Shown here: in pieces, positions 12,789 through 23,932 of the stretch
Layout: the number at the start of each line of letters is the position of its first letter
How positions within the stretch are numbered: the first letter of the stretch is position 1
Origin: Cryptococcus deneoformans JEC21
Lineage: Eukaryota; Basidiomycota; Tremellomycetes; Tremellales; Cryptococcaceae
Direction: 5' to 3'
DNA: 62,500 nucleotides
Assembly (NCBI RefSeq): GCF_000091045.1
Contig: NC_006693.1
Coordinates: forward strand, 558,299-620,798
The notes under the pieces: generated by a model
Told to the model about the DNA's origin: nothing
Database searches by the model: none
Seen by the model: only the letters and a program-made list of their open reading frames with translations
Program-made: the position numbers and the translations under genes

Positions 12789-13850
12789 TGTCAGCGGTGC
12801 ACGGGAAAAGGAAAAGTGAAAAAGTGGGAAGAGAAATGAAACGAGGATGTGATAAGGATTTGGATGTTGTTTACGTTGTTTTGCAGTGCACGATTCGGCG
12901 TTGCCTGCTTTGGCTCCCTTTTCCTTTCTGCAGGCTTTTCCCTGTGCCCGCGCTGGCCGACATTCTGAAACTGGCTCGCTTCGGATATAGGAGCGGGAGA
13001 TTTTATATGGTATGTCATATATCAGGCAGCTATAGCGACCTTCCCTGACCTAGGCATACCAAACACGCAACATGATTCGTCCACAACAAAGACTCACTTT
13101 CTGCCATGGCTGTTTCAAATTCCGCAGGCGCTGGGTTAGTTCAAGGGCGATTAGACGTATAGAGAGACGTGTATGTTGTCTGTTGTATAGAATTACGATT
13201 TTGTGAAGAAGGAGAGCGAATTGAAATGTACATACAAAACAGATCCCCAGTTTGTTTGTTTGCTTTTTATCCTCTGCCTGGACTGAGGCATTCCCGCTTT
13301 TCTTCCTCTGGCTTGGCATCGCCCCACTATTACTATAGGGCTACGACTTTAACTTTCCACACTTTCCTGCGAACGACTACAACTACATATAGTGTGCGCC
13401 GTCCCATTCTTTCCCTTTCCCAGTACATCATGCACCACAGAACCGCACTCCAAAATTTTTCCAGTGTTCTGGAACGCAACACAACTACGGCAGCAGGCGC
13501 GGGGAGCATCATGGAAGCGCTGCATCGATCAGAACCTAACTCGCATCGATCAGGGCCTCGAACAGCTTTCGGCGGTTGCCCCTCTATATCTACACGTCTT
13601 TATTATTCCACACGTCTTAATTATTCCCCGATTGCTATGCATATACGTATATTTATCTGGTGGGGAATCTCGGATCTGGGAACAAAAAGTTCATATACAA
13701 GCTGCATTTCATCATCCAAAATGCTTGCCAACGGACAATAACGTCGTGCTATATGATACGTATCCAAACAACACACAAAAATGCAACAATAATGCTTTGA
13801 CTTTATTATGCTAGATGATTTCAACTCTGCGATCCTACTCGGCGATCCCA
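12789..13850. other. Intergenic: promoter of membrane protein gene and kinase 3' region
   Basis: About 1.06 kb between two minus-strand genes. It holds the membrane-protein promoter near 12800-13000 and the kinase 3' untranslated region near 13750-13850. An open plus-strand frame (ATG about 13226 to 13741) resembles no protein I know and is Ser/Thr/Tyr-rich. I do not call it a gene. Confidence 0.4.
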
Positions 13851-16800
13851 TCAATCATAAGGTAATGGCGCCTCTGTTCTCTGTCTTTTATGGTCCCCGC
13901 CAAAATCCCTTCGACTATCCGAAGGAGGCCTCTTCATCGTGGGTGGCATCCCTCCTCTACCACCCCCACCTCCACCTGCCAAGCTGAAAGGTGGCGGCGG
14001 CGCAAAAGTTTTCATTCCTCCTCCTCCTCCTCCTCCTCCTGCCAACGGGAAAGGCGCTGCTGCTAGAGGCCGCCCTTCACTGCTGGTGGGAGGCGGCGGT
14101 CGAGAAGGGCGATTGACATTACCGTGCATCATTGGTGGAGGGCCTGGTGGAAGATATGATTGATGTGGAAGAGAATACTGTTGACCCCCGCCGCCTGTTA
14201 AACCGCCTCCTCCGTTGAATGATGATTGCCCGTTGTATGCCATATTGGGAGGAGGGAGAGACGCTGTATTGTATGCAACGGGCGCACCATATGGGTTTAT
14301 CCCACCATAAGCATCTGCACCAGGCGGCATGTTAGATACCCCTTGCGCTTGCATGTACGGTTGCTGATTGTATCCTTGCGCATTCCCTACTTGCGAAGAT
14401 GCGTAAGGATTCATTGCAAGATTGTGCCTGGTTGCGTTTGCGGTTTGTTGTTGGTAACCGCCGTGACCGCGCTGCTGGTTGCCATAGCCAGACTGATAAG
14501 CAACATATGGCTGTTGAGGCTGGTAAATTTGTTGAGCGTGATGCGTTTGCTGAGATTGATACGCTTGTTGAGTTTGATACGCCTTCTGCGGCGGCGGTTG
14601 AACTGGAGCAGCGGCGGGTTGCTTATGCCAAGCTGACATTTCATGTGAAGCTGCAAAGTCAAGGTTGATGCTGCACATCATATCAGAATTTTCATTCTCA
14701 AATAAATACTTAAGCGTCATGTGACTAGGACTCACGTTTCTGCCGGCTTGGGCGAGACCCAGAACCAAGGGTGATCAAGAGCCTCGCTCGCCGTTGGTCG
14801 CTTGCTCGGATCGAGGGATAATAGCTTGACCAACAAATCCGCTCCACCACGGTCCATACTGAGAGAAATCAGCATCTGGAAATCATGGCAGTTTTTTAAT
14901 CATAAAATCACTCACTGCCACGATTTGCTCTCCTCCAGAATACTCGTATCCCGCGGTGTCTTATCCCACGCGAAACCATGCGCTTCTGGGAAACCAGGTA
15001 AATCTTGCCACCCCGACCAGGTCTCTTCATTCAACGGGCCACATTTGGCAAAGATCATGCTCAACTGTTCTCTATCCCCGCCACCTGGTAAAATCGGTCT
15101 ACGCAGGTACATTTCTCCCAACACACAGCCGATTGACCAAATGTCCACCGCTGGACCGTAGTTGCACCATCCCAAAAGAAGTTCGGGCGCACGGTACCAT
15201 CGCGTGACTACCATGTTAGTGTATTCGGTCGCCAGATGAGGTGGCATCTTCTTGTTGTCCGTCCATGGACGCGCCAGACCAAAGTCGGCAATCATAATTT
15301 GACCGTGCTTATCAACGAGGATATTGGCCGTTTTGATATCTCGATGGATAATGTTGTTGGAATGGATATATGCCATCCCATCGAGAAGCTGTTTCATGAT
15401 ACACTTTGCTCCTGAATGGTTCACCTTGAAGTCGTTGTTGCTGAGCAAACCGCACAAATCGTGATCCATATATGGGAAGACCATGAAAACCTCGTTTTTA
15501 ATAAAGGTATTTTCAGAATGGTTGTCATCTGCTGGTCTGGTGAGCTTCACGATCGATCTGAATCAGGCTTGTGGATGGGACGCACGTCGCGATATGACCA
15601 TATTTAAAAGCGGAACAACGTTTGGATGTTGGAGGCTCTTCAAAATCTTGATTTCACGCAGCGTAGTAATATGAGCCTAATAATCGTGTTAGCCAACTCA
15701 TCGTCCTGCATAACAACATTAACAGTAAAACTGACCCCATCACGGAAATTATGTTGTGTGATTTTTTTCAGCGCAACTGCTCTCTTTGTATCATTCTCAA
15801 CGGCCTTCGTTACAACTCTATCCCATCATCAGCGATACAACTTTTCTGTTACAAGGGCGCTAACTCACCCAAAGGTCCCTTCACCAAGCTTAGTTCCCAT
15901 ATTGTACCTCATCAAAGTCGACGATCCTCCAAAATTCTTGCCCAATGCCTTCAACTCCTCCTCTGCAGTCCATAACTTGAATTTGAAGACTACGGATTCT
16001 GTCTCCTGCCTTATCTCTCCTTCTTCCCGTTTTGGTGATGGAGGCCGAGTCGCCATCTGAGCACGAGGGTTTGGCGCATGGGGGACTGTTTGTTCCAGGG
16101 AAAGGTTCCCTGGCATTGGAGGTGGCGGTTCAGTGGGAGAAGGTGGAACAGTTGACGGATCAGGGGGCGGAGGTGGTGGAGGAGCAGAAGGAGATCGGGG
16201 TGGTTGTGTAGAAATATGCTTTAAAGGTAAGGAAGGGCGATGTCTGTTACGGTTGAGCTTTATGGGACCGTTTCCTTTTTCGCCATTGTGATCTTCATGA
16301 TTAGATGAATGGCTGGGACTTGAACGATGACCTCGTGAGGATGCGATGTTCTTAGCGCCATGGTCTGGTGATGAGGTTCGACCGTTATCTGGTACAGGCG
16401 TCAAGGGCCGGTCGCTAGATCTTTCAGGTGAACGTATGCGAACAGGCGAACATGATCGGCGTTGACCAGTGTCCCTATCTACTGGGAATCTTTCGCGCGA
16501 ATCTTCTCGGTACCTTTCTCCAGTAGGATGGCGAGCAAATTCTTCCGGCCTCCGGTCCCTATACTCTTCACGTGGAGGTCTTCCCCAAGCTGAAGAATCT
16601 GAAGGCCGACCATATGAACGACGGTCATCCTTATCTCTATATCCGCCTCTATCCATATTTCTGTCTCGGCTTCGGTCTCCGTATCCACCGTCACCTCCTG
16701 ATTCAAGTCGCCTCGCTGGTCCATAACGCTCACGGTCAAGCTGGGGAGGATAATCCCGTCCGTCCCCTCTTCTGGAAGAATAGTAACCTTCACGGCGATG

Positions 16801-17232
16801 AGGAGACCGTGGTTCCTTTGCATATTTGTCTTCTCTTCGCTGCTCTGGTTCTCGCATCTCTGTTGAATGAGGATACTGTCTTGTTTGGGGGTTCTTCGGC
16901 AAGGCATGCTGCATCCCCGAGCCTCGTTCTTCATCTTCGTACGAGATGGTTTTTCTGTTGTGGGACGAGGAACGATGCCGTGACTGCTGGTAAGGAGGAG
17001 AAGAAAGTGATGGAGGTGGAGGACGTCGGGGGCGATGTCCATCATCATCTGCCGGATCGAGCGAAGGAATAAACGATGGCCTGGATTTCTTATAACTGGA
17101 TGTTTTCTGAGAGGACGAGACAGAAGGTGCACCCTTCAAATATTTAGTCGTCGCCAAAGGGTTTTTCCAGACAGCGTCATCTTCTACAACCTCGCCGTCT
17201 TCAGGCTCTTCATCCCGGGATGAGAAGCGCAT
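13851..17232 (-). CDS. BUR1: Cyclin-dependent kinase, Bur1/Cdk9 type, with long RS-like N-terminus
   Basis: Predicted cyclin-dependent Ser/Thr kinase that phosphorylates RNA polymerase II and elongation factors in the nucleus. An N-terminal extension of about 440 residues is rich in Arg, Ser, Asp and Pro. The kinase domain follows: Gly loop KLGEGTFG (about 15885), VALKK, a PSTAIRE-equivalent HITTLREIK (about 15655), the HRDIKTAN catalytic loop, DFGLARPW, an activation loop with VVTRWYRAPE, and WQDLPGF. The C-terminal tail (13851-14640) is Gln-, Gly- and Pro-rich with poly-Pro and poly-Gly runs. The start at 17232 (MRFSSRDEE) is the first ATG in frame; the frame extends to a TTG at 17250 but not to another ATG. 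TLREIK with the DLPGF segment favours Bur1/Cdk9; the long RS-like N-terminus is also seen in Cdk12/Ctk1 kinases, which is the main alternative. Confidence 0.85.
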
Positions 17233-17815
17233 AATGGAATAAGTCCACAATGGCTAAGCCACTACACGAGCATCGGATAAGTCAGATAGAATGGTAAGGA
17301 CACATTGAATACGCCTCACAGAATTTAGGAGGTATCTGTGGCTGGCTGAAAGACCTGGTGCGGAAAGACCGGGAGTATGGACGCGAGCAAAACCCTGCAT
17401 GTCAGAGAGTATTAGCCAAGTGGGATTGCCCGAAGCGAGGCATTGAAGACTGACCGAAGTGTGTAGCGGCAGGCGGGGATAAGGCTCGAGAGACGCTCCA
17501 CTTCTATGTAGTAGAAAGTAGGGAGGTTTTTCAGACGATGGATTAATTCCGTCAACACAACAGTTGCATGGGAGACACCAGAAGGCGCGCGTAAATTAAA
17601 TAATCCCCCGACACCGTGGGAACGATTCGTATCATCCCTCGTACAGTGTACGTATATCCGACTGAGTACGATCTCACCAATCTTCTATCATACATTGACA
17701 ACCCCCATATTTGCAGTACAGAGAGACTGAATAAAGCCTCCTTTTAAATACATTTATCTTCGCGTACATCCGTTAAACATGTATCGCATCACTCAATGTA
17801 CTGTCATTTTCTTTC
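17233..17815. other. Intergenic upstream of the kinase
   Basis: Holds the kinase 5' leader and promoter, possibly with leader introns (GT/AG pairs near 17270-17460), and the 3' end of the mutarotase gene. No coding signal seen. Confidence 0.4.
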
Positions 17816-18381
17816 TCAACCCTCCAATCTAAAGACTTCCTCTGCGTCCACCCACCATCCAGGCCCGCTCTCCGACCCTGTTGCTCCCGGAACAAAGCTT
17901 TCTTGCATTCCATCAGTCAGCTGCCATGGAGATTGCTCAACAGTCAGCTGGTGCGGCTAAATAACGATTAGGAGGGTGAGACTCACCTGCCACCATTTTC
18001 TCGTCGCTTCATTTTCCTTGATGCCATCCATATCTTTCTGGAAGTCGCTGCCAATGTAACGCATATGGGCTATAAGAAGATTGTGGGGGGCAAAGTAATG
18101 AATGGAATAGTCTGTGTTTCTGGTTAGCTTTTAAAATCATTCAGATTCCGACTAGAAAAGACCTACCGACAACGTGGGCTTTCCTCAATGCTCCGAGGAC
18201 CTCTGGCCAAACTTCAGCATGAACCTGCTCTCGTGAGCGAGGATACCATCAGAATTCAAATCAAAACCCTCACCTTCTTATACTCATCCAACCTCTCTGG
18301 TTTGACTTTAACGATCTGACATATCCTCTTCCCTTCGTCTGTTCTAGGAAGCTGAGGCATTGGTAGCGGGGCGGTGCTCAT
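17816..18381 (-). CDS. L-rhamnose mutarotase-family protein (RhaM/DUF718)
   Basis: Four exons joined by three short introns give about 131 residues; exon 1 is 18274-18381. The family interconverts anomers of L-rhamnose and related sugars. The core shows DEYKKVHAEVWPEVLGAL, where the Tyr and His match the catalytic Tyr/His of bacterial RhaM. This is followed by DYSIHYF and a C-terminal block with KWW, the conserved Trp region, ending near GPGWWVDAEEVF. Bacterial RhaM is about 104 residues; the extra length here is at the N-terminus (PLPMPQLPRTDEGK) and near the C-terminus. Each exon is too short to stand out alone. The joins were made by keeping frame and using GTGAG/GTAGG donors and CAG acceptors. 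It is divergent from the next gene. The true substrate in a fungus is unknown. Confidence 0.85.
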
Positions 18382-18818
18382 GGCTCTGGTGAAGATTCTT
18401 GGTGAAAAGGCGGAAAGGGATAACGTCCTAAACATAAGTCTTGTTCAAATATGCATTCGGCGGGGCAATAGTCCCTTCATGCTAGTTTATGTTGAGGGGA
18501 TAGCGAGCGTAGGAAGGTATGGGCGGATCCTTCACCGGCCCGACGGGATCTCTTTCAGCCGAACTTGGAAGCGGCGCTCTCCGGTGATTGGGAAGTGATG
18601 GGAATTGCCGATTGCCGAAGTGCCGCAGAGATTCGCGTCGATGGCCGGCAGTGATGGTGATTCGCCACTCGGCCGCGGGCAGTCACCTCCTATAACTTCG
18701 TTCAGAAATCACTCGGTGCTCGACATCTTCGTTCACCAATCAGTTCTCTGGCGAGCTGAGCTTCATCTGCAAATCCTCGCTCACAGTATAACACCACTCT
18801 CAAGAGGGGCTATCCACC
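18382..18818. other. Divergent promoter region
   Basis: Shared upstream region of the mutarotase gene (-) and the mitochondrial-like gene (+). GC-rich around 18500-18680. No recognisable element beyond that. Confidence 0.4.
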
Positions 18819-20330
18819 ATGCCGCCCCTCTTCACTTCCACTTCGCTCACCACCTTCATACGGCAGATACGTGGTGTAGCAAAATACATTCAACAGCCTG
18901 CTACTGTTATGTCCCGTACAGCACCAAAACGTACTATCAACACCCTCGGTCGCGCACGAAACGCTGTTCATCACCTTGCACACCAGACATTTCCTAGTCT
19001 TTCCACCCCAGCTCATCAGCTTCACCAGTCTACGACTATTAGGGCAGGCGTAAGATTTGCCACCTCGTCTGCGGGGAGTTCCTCCTCAAAAACTTCCCAA
19101 AGACATCTAGGCGCCGTCGGTCGGGCATTGCAGGCATCCAAACGCCCTCAATGGGGCCGCGGTCGATCTATCCCCTCCAACGTTGGGCTTGGATCCGCTC
19201 GTGGGTTTGCGTCTGCTCCAGCAGCTGGCGGGATTCCCGGCAATATCCCTATCGTCCTTCGCGCCTTTGCAAACCTTGTCGACGACGATTGCTCAGGAAA
19301 GAAGTCTCTTCCTCGTGCTAGCCGATACTCCCCATACGCACGCAAGGCGAGACGCACTAGGCGAAAGGTCTGCAAGTCTATCGACTCTTCTTTCATCTCC
19401 GACTTGCACCATTATTTCCCTCGTGTCGCCGCTTCCCAGCTTGACGAGGTCAAGGTCGACCTTCCCCCTCTTCCTGAACAGCTTGTGACACCCGGCAAGA
19501 CTGCCACCCTCGCTATCCCTCTTTCTCCTTCTCTTGAAGCCTTGCTTCACCCGACTTCTTCATTGACGTATCCCGAGACGTCTATCGGAGTCCACATCCT
19601 TGCACGTCTTACTGCGGGCCTCTTGCCAATTCACTCCGCCTTCTCTTTACACTCCTCAACCAGAGTCATTCCTCTGTTGACAAAGCTTGATGGATTGGGT
19701 GTGATGGAGTTTCATCCTGGTGGTCCTAATGTTCTGGCAGAAGTTGTGAGGGATCCCGAAGGTCGCCCAGATATCTTGAGGTTGATCTTTGAACAAAGGT
19801 CATCAGAGAACGTGAAGGCGTTGTTGGGGGGGAGCTTGAGAGAGAACGAAGAAGGCGAGTGGTGGGCGTTGTGGGACCAGGAGGATAGGGTCATGGAGTT
19901 GACACAAGGTGAGAGAAGAGCAATGATGGAGAGATGGGACGGAGGCGAAGAGAAGAATGAGCATGATCAAGAATCACTTGTTTACCCGACACTCGACATG
20001 TCTCTTGTCAATTCAGTCGATCCTCTTGTTACACCTCCGCCACCTAGCGAGGTTTCTTCTCTCAACAGCACCCCTTCCACCCAATCGACGCTTTCCCTGT
20101 CATCGCTTCTTTCTGATATGGATGACTCGTTGGAAGGGTGGTCCATTCCTCCATCAGAAGCGGACACAGATGTTGATTCTGTCTATTCAGGAAGTGAGGA
20201 GTGGGGCGATGTCAGCTCGAGGATAGTCAGTATACATAGCGAACAAGGGGAAGAGAGTAGTGACGGTGTCGTCTCTGTATGGTGGGCCGGTGCAGGGGAA
20301 GGTTTTGGTTTCGTAGCTCAGCCGTGGTGA
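18819..20330 (+). CDS. Unknown protein with mitochondrial-type N-terminus
   Basis: A single uninterrupted frame of 503 residues, unusual here because its neighbours are heavily split by introns. The N-terminal 100 residues are rich in Arg, Ser, Thr and Ala with almost no acids, a typical matrix-targeting presequence. The middle (residues about 200-380) looks globular and includes a SIGVHILARLTAGLLP helix, a GVMEFHPGGPN turn and a DILRLIFEQRS strand/helix. The last 120 residues are acidic and Ser/Pro-rich. I recognise no domain. The start is the first ATG of the frame; a later ATG in the presequence (codon about 31) is an alternative. It ends 100 nt from EMC7, which it faces. Confidence 0.75.
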   Translation: MPPLFTSTSLTTFIRQIRGVAKYIQQPATVMSRTAPKRTINTLGRARNAVHHLAHQTFPSLSTPAHQLHQSTTIRAGVRFATSSAGSSSSKTSQRHLGAVGRALQASKRPQWGRGRSIPSNVGLGSARGFASAPAAGGIPGNIPIVLRAFANLVDDDCSGKKSLPRASRYSPYARKARRTRRKVCKSIDSSFISDLHHYFPRVAASQLDEVKVDLPPLPEQLVTPGKTATLAIPLSPSLEALLHPTSSLTYPETSIGVHILARLTAGLLPIHSAFSLHSSTRVIPLLTKLDGLGVMEFHPGGPNVLAEVVRDPEGRPDILRLIFEQRSSENVKALLGGSLRENEEGEWWALWDQEDRVMELTQGERRAMMERWDGGEEKNEHDQESLVYPTLDMSLVNSVDPLVTPPPPSEVSSLNSTPSTQSTLSLSSLLSDMDDSLEGWSIPPSEADTDVDSVYSGSEEWGDVSSRIVSIHSEQGEESSDGVVSVWWAGAGEGFGFVAQPW

Positions 20331-20430
20331 TTGTCAGTTTGTTTGTACTATTAGCTAGTTCTCTGGTTCCTATGCAGTATATATACTTGCATACAAATTA
20401 CTATCGCCATTCTATGCTCTGAAGTAATCT

Positions 20431-21490
20431 CTACTTCCTGCGCTTCTTACCTCCTGCCTTGGCAGACCCACCACCGGACTGCACTGGAGCAGACTTGTCC
20501 TCCGCTGTACCTGCAAGCATGTTGGACAACCTATATCGCATTTTTATCAGCAATGACCTGACAACGAGGTATACCGATTTCCACTTACGCTCCGGTCCAA
20601 TCTCCATTCTGAAGCCCCTGCATCTTCTGTCTGGTCTCTGCCATCTCCTTTGAGAACTCTGGATCATCCATATTTGACTAAAAGGTCCTCCATACTTTAG
20701 CGTTGTCCTATATTTCATGCTGTTGATCAGCTTACGAGTAATTTAGGCATTCCCCACATCATTATCCCACTGAACAGCATCATTAGAACCATCGGGCTCT
20801 TCAACAGCCCTAGCATATTCATCCCATTCTTGGGGATGAAGTAATTTTCCTTCGCGACGGGTTCAAGCACCAAAGGGTAAGGGAGTGATACTGAAGATAT
20901 CGGAAGGGGCTGACGAGCAGGATTCAGGATCTGCACGTGCATTTGGTCCTCGGACGAGGCTTTGGCAGGATCGGATTCGGAAGAGACGGTTGGTTTCACA
21001 GTAACCAGTAACTACACTATTATTAGTTCAAGGACGATAAGATGGGTGATACAAATGACTTGCGGGGTGGAATATGTAGCCTGGGATGAGAGGTTCAAGC
21101 TGATGGGTACCCTCAGGTACATTATGGCTAGAAGAATCGTGAGTCGTGAGCACCCAAGGACGCTGAAAAAAACGTACAATGTGAATGATCCATCCTGCTT
21201 GACCCACACTTTTGTCAACCCATGATCCAATGAGATTTGGCTTGTAGGAGGCAGAGAGTCCACTACAATTTGCACAATACATAAAATTAGCGAATACATG
21301 GTAGTATCTGTACTCGATTAACATACACGTTAGCAAACCATTGAAAGCAATGTTGCCAGAGATGGTTGCCGCATAGATAAAGGGGAGAAGCGGCCTGAAT
21401 GAAGAGCAGCTGTGAGCAAAGGATCTGACGGATTTGACGGATCTGGAAATATTAGGCTCACAAGAATGGCAAGATTCCGGGTATGCGCAT
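20431..21490 (-). CDS. EMC7: ER membrane protein complex subunit 7
   Basis: Subunit of the EMC insertase, which inserts tail-anchored and polytopic proteins into the ER membrane. The first exon begins MRIPGILPF and joins across an intron (about 21387-21454) to PLLPFIYA, forming a signal peptide. Then follow strands of the lumenal beta-sandwich: ISGNIAFNG, VWVKQDGSFTL, NVPEGTHQLEPLIPGY and YIFHP. Later comes a hydrophobic segment MVLMMLFSGIMMWGMPKLL (about 20730-20800), then MDDPEFSKEMAETRQKMQ, and a Gly/Lys tail ending GGKKRRK. The order signal peptide, DGSF, PEG, NPM-like transmembrane segment and basic tail matches EMC7 (DUF2012). Several introns, one per strand or two, split the lumenal part. 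The start at 21490 was chosen because it alone supplies a signal peptide in phase. Confidence 0.88.
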
Positions 21491-21763
21491 TGTTGAAGAA
21501 GCCTTGGCAAAAGCAACGATGCGATGTAGAGATGTTATACGTAGATGATGAATGTAACCGCACAACACGACGAAAGATTCGCGCGGGCAGATCATCGAAA
21601 GACTCGCAAATCGCAGTGAATGCATGGGTACTACTCAATGTTCAATAATATACCGACTCTGGAGCATTTCGCATTTCATTTTTGTTTATAATCACCACTT
21701 CCAAATAACTGGTTTGTATCCTCTGTCTCTTCTCCCATCTTAGATTGCAGTAGGACCTAGAAG

Positions 21764-22515
21764 ATGTCCCAAAAGCAACTGTTCGCTGCTTTTGACGTAA
21801 CCCGCCAAGGTTCGCTTCCCTAACCTCATAGGATAGGCATTGTACTAACAGCGAGGGAATTCCCCATCGACAGTCTTCTACCGCTCTTCCCTTTCCGTTG
21901 GGATTGTCAACCTCAAACCTCTTTTACCAGGCCGCAAGTGGATCTATATCGCTAGAGAGCGTAGAAGTCTCCGTTAACGCTAACGTTGTGAGCAGATGTA
22001 CTAATCGTGCCCAAACGTGTTGTCCCAAGGCTCGCTGATCTGGAAGCCAATGAAGTATCAGATCTTTTTCTTTCGGTCCAGCATATTGGCAAGGTTCTTG
22101 AAGATGTCTACAAAGCACGGGCTATGACAGTTTCTCTGCAGGTTGGTAATAGCAAAGGAAACAGGGTTCATGGTACTCATCTCGATCATGTATTTCTCAG
22201 GACGGCGTCGCTGCTGGACAGTCGGTGCCGCATGTGCACATACACCTAATCCCCCGTCATCCTACAGATTATGACGGAAAGAACGATCGAATATACCCAC
22301 TTCTAGAGCAGTCTGAGAAGCAGCTCCATGGCGATTTGAAAAATTCAGATGTACCAGTTGCGAATGGCAGGGATGATGATGGTCAAACCGAGGCGCAGGT
22401 GGGGAAATGGGAGGTCCCGAAGGATGAAGATAGAAAGCCTAGGAGTATGGAGGAGATGGAGAGAGAGGCCAACTGGCTGGCTAGTTTCTTTAAAAGCAGC
22501 ACGAATAGTTTATAG
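21764..22515 (+). CDS. Fhit-type HIT hydrolase (dinucleoside triphosphatase)
   Basis: HIT-superfamily hydrolase, predicted to cleave diadenosine tri/tetraphosphates (Fhit, yeast Hnt2, S. pombe Aph1). Exon 1 begins MSQKQLFAAFDVT. Later exons give VFYRSSLSVGIVNLKPLLPG, HVLIVPKRVVPRLADL, and the active-site block QSVPHVHIHLIPR (about 22218-22255) with the HxHxH triad. The Gln three residues before the first His is the Fhit-type Gln. The C-terminal tail is long, charged and Asp/Glu-rich, with a Trp-containing end typical of fungal Fhit proteins. Four or more exons; the second is near 21870-21935. It is convergent with the DUF1772 gene, with 153 nt between stops. Confidence 0.9.
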
Positions 22516-22668
22516 TTTAGAGGTTGGGGAACACCAGTTCTACCCGCACTGCAAAAGTCAACAATACATAATTAGACTTGTCGTTTGGATGAAGTTGTTA
22601 TTATATAGTTACAATAATATACAGTCATACAGACAGATATGGTACAAATTAACGAACTACATCCTTAC

Positions 22669-23251
22669 TTAAATCCTGCCGTCGTAAACGAGTGCGAAGA
22701 AGCTCAATACCCATGCACCAGTGTAGGCAGGCATTCTCAAAAGATGCTTCTTCCCCCACGCTTCCACAAGGCTCTTCACTTCGTCGTCCTTCGTGGTTTC
22801 TGCCCCCTTCGCTATCTCAAAGAGTCGGCTATTGATGGGCAGAATACCCGAGGCAAAAGTAATGGGTAGGATAAGGAGTGAAGTTACTGCGGAAATGAAA
22901 GTAATACGGCGGGTGAGAGGCGATGGATGAATGTAAGCCGTAGTGAAGTTCAAAAGAGCAGAGAGAACTGAGCCACCAACGAGACCAGTCTGGGACCAAC
23001 TACGATCAGCGGCTCCTTCGGATTGTGACAGGATGGGCGGATGCATGACCTACAGCAGCTCTCTTAAAATAGATGGACCACATCTTGATCCTCTTCTTTT
23101 CGTCAATATCGACAGCACCAAAGCGGCCGTTAAGTAGTGGGACAATACCCCAGTTCATGTCTGTCACACTGCTGAAGAAAACATAGGAAGTGGTGAGTCC
23201 GCCCAAAGCCAGGGTGACACTAGGAGGCGGGAGCGAGAAGAGGCCAGGCAT
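22669..23251 (-). CDS. DUF1772 (anthrone oxygenase-like) membrane protein
   Basis: About 173 residues in two exons joined by an intron near 22991-23053 (donor GTAGGT). Four hydrophobic segments are visible: one near the start (VTLALGGLTTSYVFF), one in TGLVGGSVLSALLNF, one in ITFISAVTSLLILPITFA and one at the C-terminus (YTGAWVLSFFALVYDG). The block PINSRLFEIAK after the third helix and the Arg-rich end of exon 1 fit the DUF1772 family, which includes fungal anthrone oxygenases of polyketide clusters. No polyketide synthase is nearby, so a secondary-metabolite role is not supported; function is open. The start ATG at 23251 is the first in frame. Confidence 0.72.
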
Positions 23252-23932
23252 CTTAAATGATGTGAGTATTGTTGTTCTACTGATCGATCGTTGCTTATCG
23301 AGTGATGAGGGATGTTCTGAGGGCTTCGTTATATACCTTTTTCTAAGACCAAAAGTATGATGCTTACGGCTGCGGTGGATTACGGATAGAGGTGATACCG
23401 CCGGACATTCATGTAATCGTTAATCCGTTCGGCACAATCAACGGTGGAGCAGGCCAAGAGCCATCATCATAACAGTAGGCTATTACGTATAAACTCGTAG
23501 GGAAATCACCGAGGGCGCGGTTGTAACTCCGAGCATTCGCTCGTCGGCAATTTTGTAACAATTGCCTATTAAGCAAGGTAGCCATTTCCTTTCCGTAATA
23601 CAAACTATCCACGATGCATGTCAAACCATCCCCATCTGGGGCCCTATTTAATCTATGTCTATACGTTCTTTCTACAACAAGTCCCCCTCAATGTAGACCG
23701 CATCCGCCATCATTCTCAACTTACTCATAATTAAAGATGATGGGAAGAAGTGGAGGCAAGTGTTTTACGTAAAGGGGTCAAGGTTGCGCGTTCGACGCGT
23801 CTGAGCATTTTCAGGCTTGGTTCCGCTTCTTTTGCAGCAGCGAGACAAACACAAAGGCAAAAGGATCAATCAACACTTCCGCAACACCTTCAAATCAAGA
23901 TTTCGCTCATAAATTGACTTTATTTACAAGCT
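23252..23932. promoter_or_regulatory. Divergent promoter of DUF1772 gene and MOB1
   Basis: A 681-nt region. It contains an ACGCGT box at 23795-23800 and a TTACGTAA palindrome at about 23765-23772 on the MOB1 side. An imperfect AT-rich segment lies at 23620-23700. No gene seen. Confidence 0.5.
23795..23800. promoter_or_regulatory. ACGCGT (MCB-type) box upstream of MOB1
   Basis: Exact palindrome, 133 nt upstream of the MOB1 start codon. Candidate MBF site; function inferred from the motif and the target's cell-cycle role. Confidence 0.45.

Noticed and set aside
13226..13741. Plus-strand open frame of about 170 codons in the gap between two minus-strand genes
   Set aside because: Composition is Ser/Thr/Tyr-rich with no recognisable motif, it lies partly in a probable 3' untranslated region, and the longer version begins with GTG. 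RNA evidence would be needed.
14411..14636. Tandem-like CAG/CAA-rich repeat resembling a repeat array
   Set aside because: It is the Gln-rich tail of the kinase, an imperfect codon-level low-complexity stretch, not a CRISPR or satellite array.
22669..23251. Secondary-metabolite cluster signal from the anthrone-oxygenase-like gene
   Set aside because: No polyketide synthase, transporter or pathway regulator is adjacent; neighbours are housekeeping genes.
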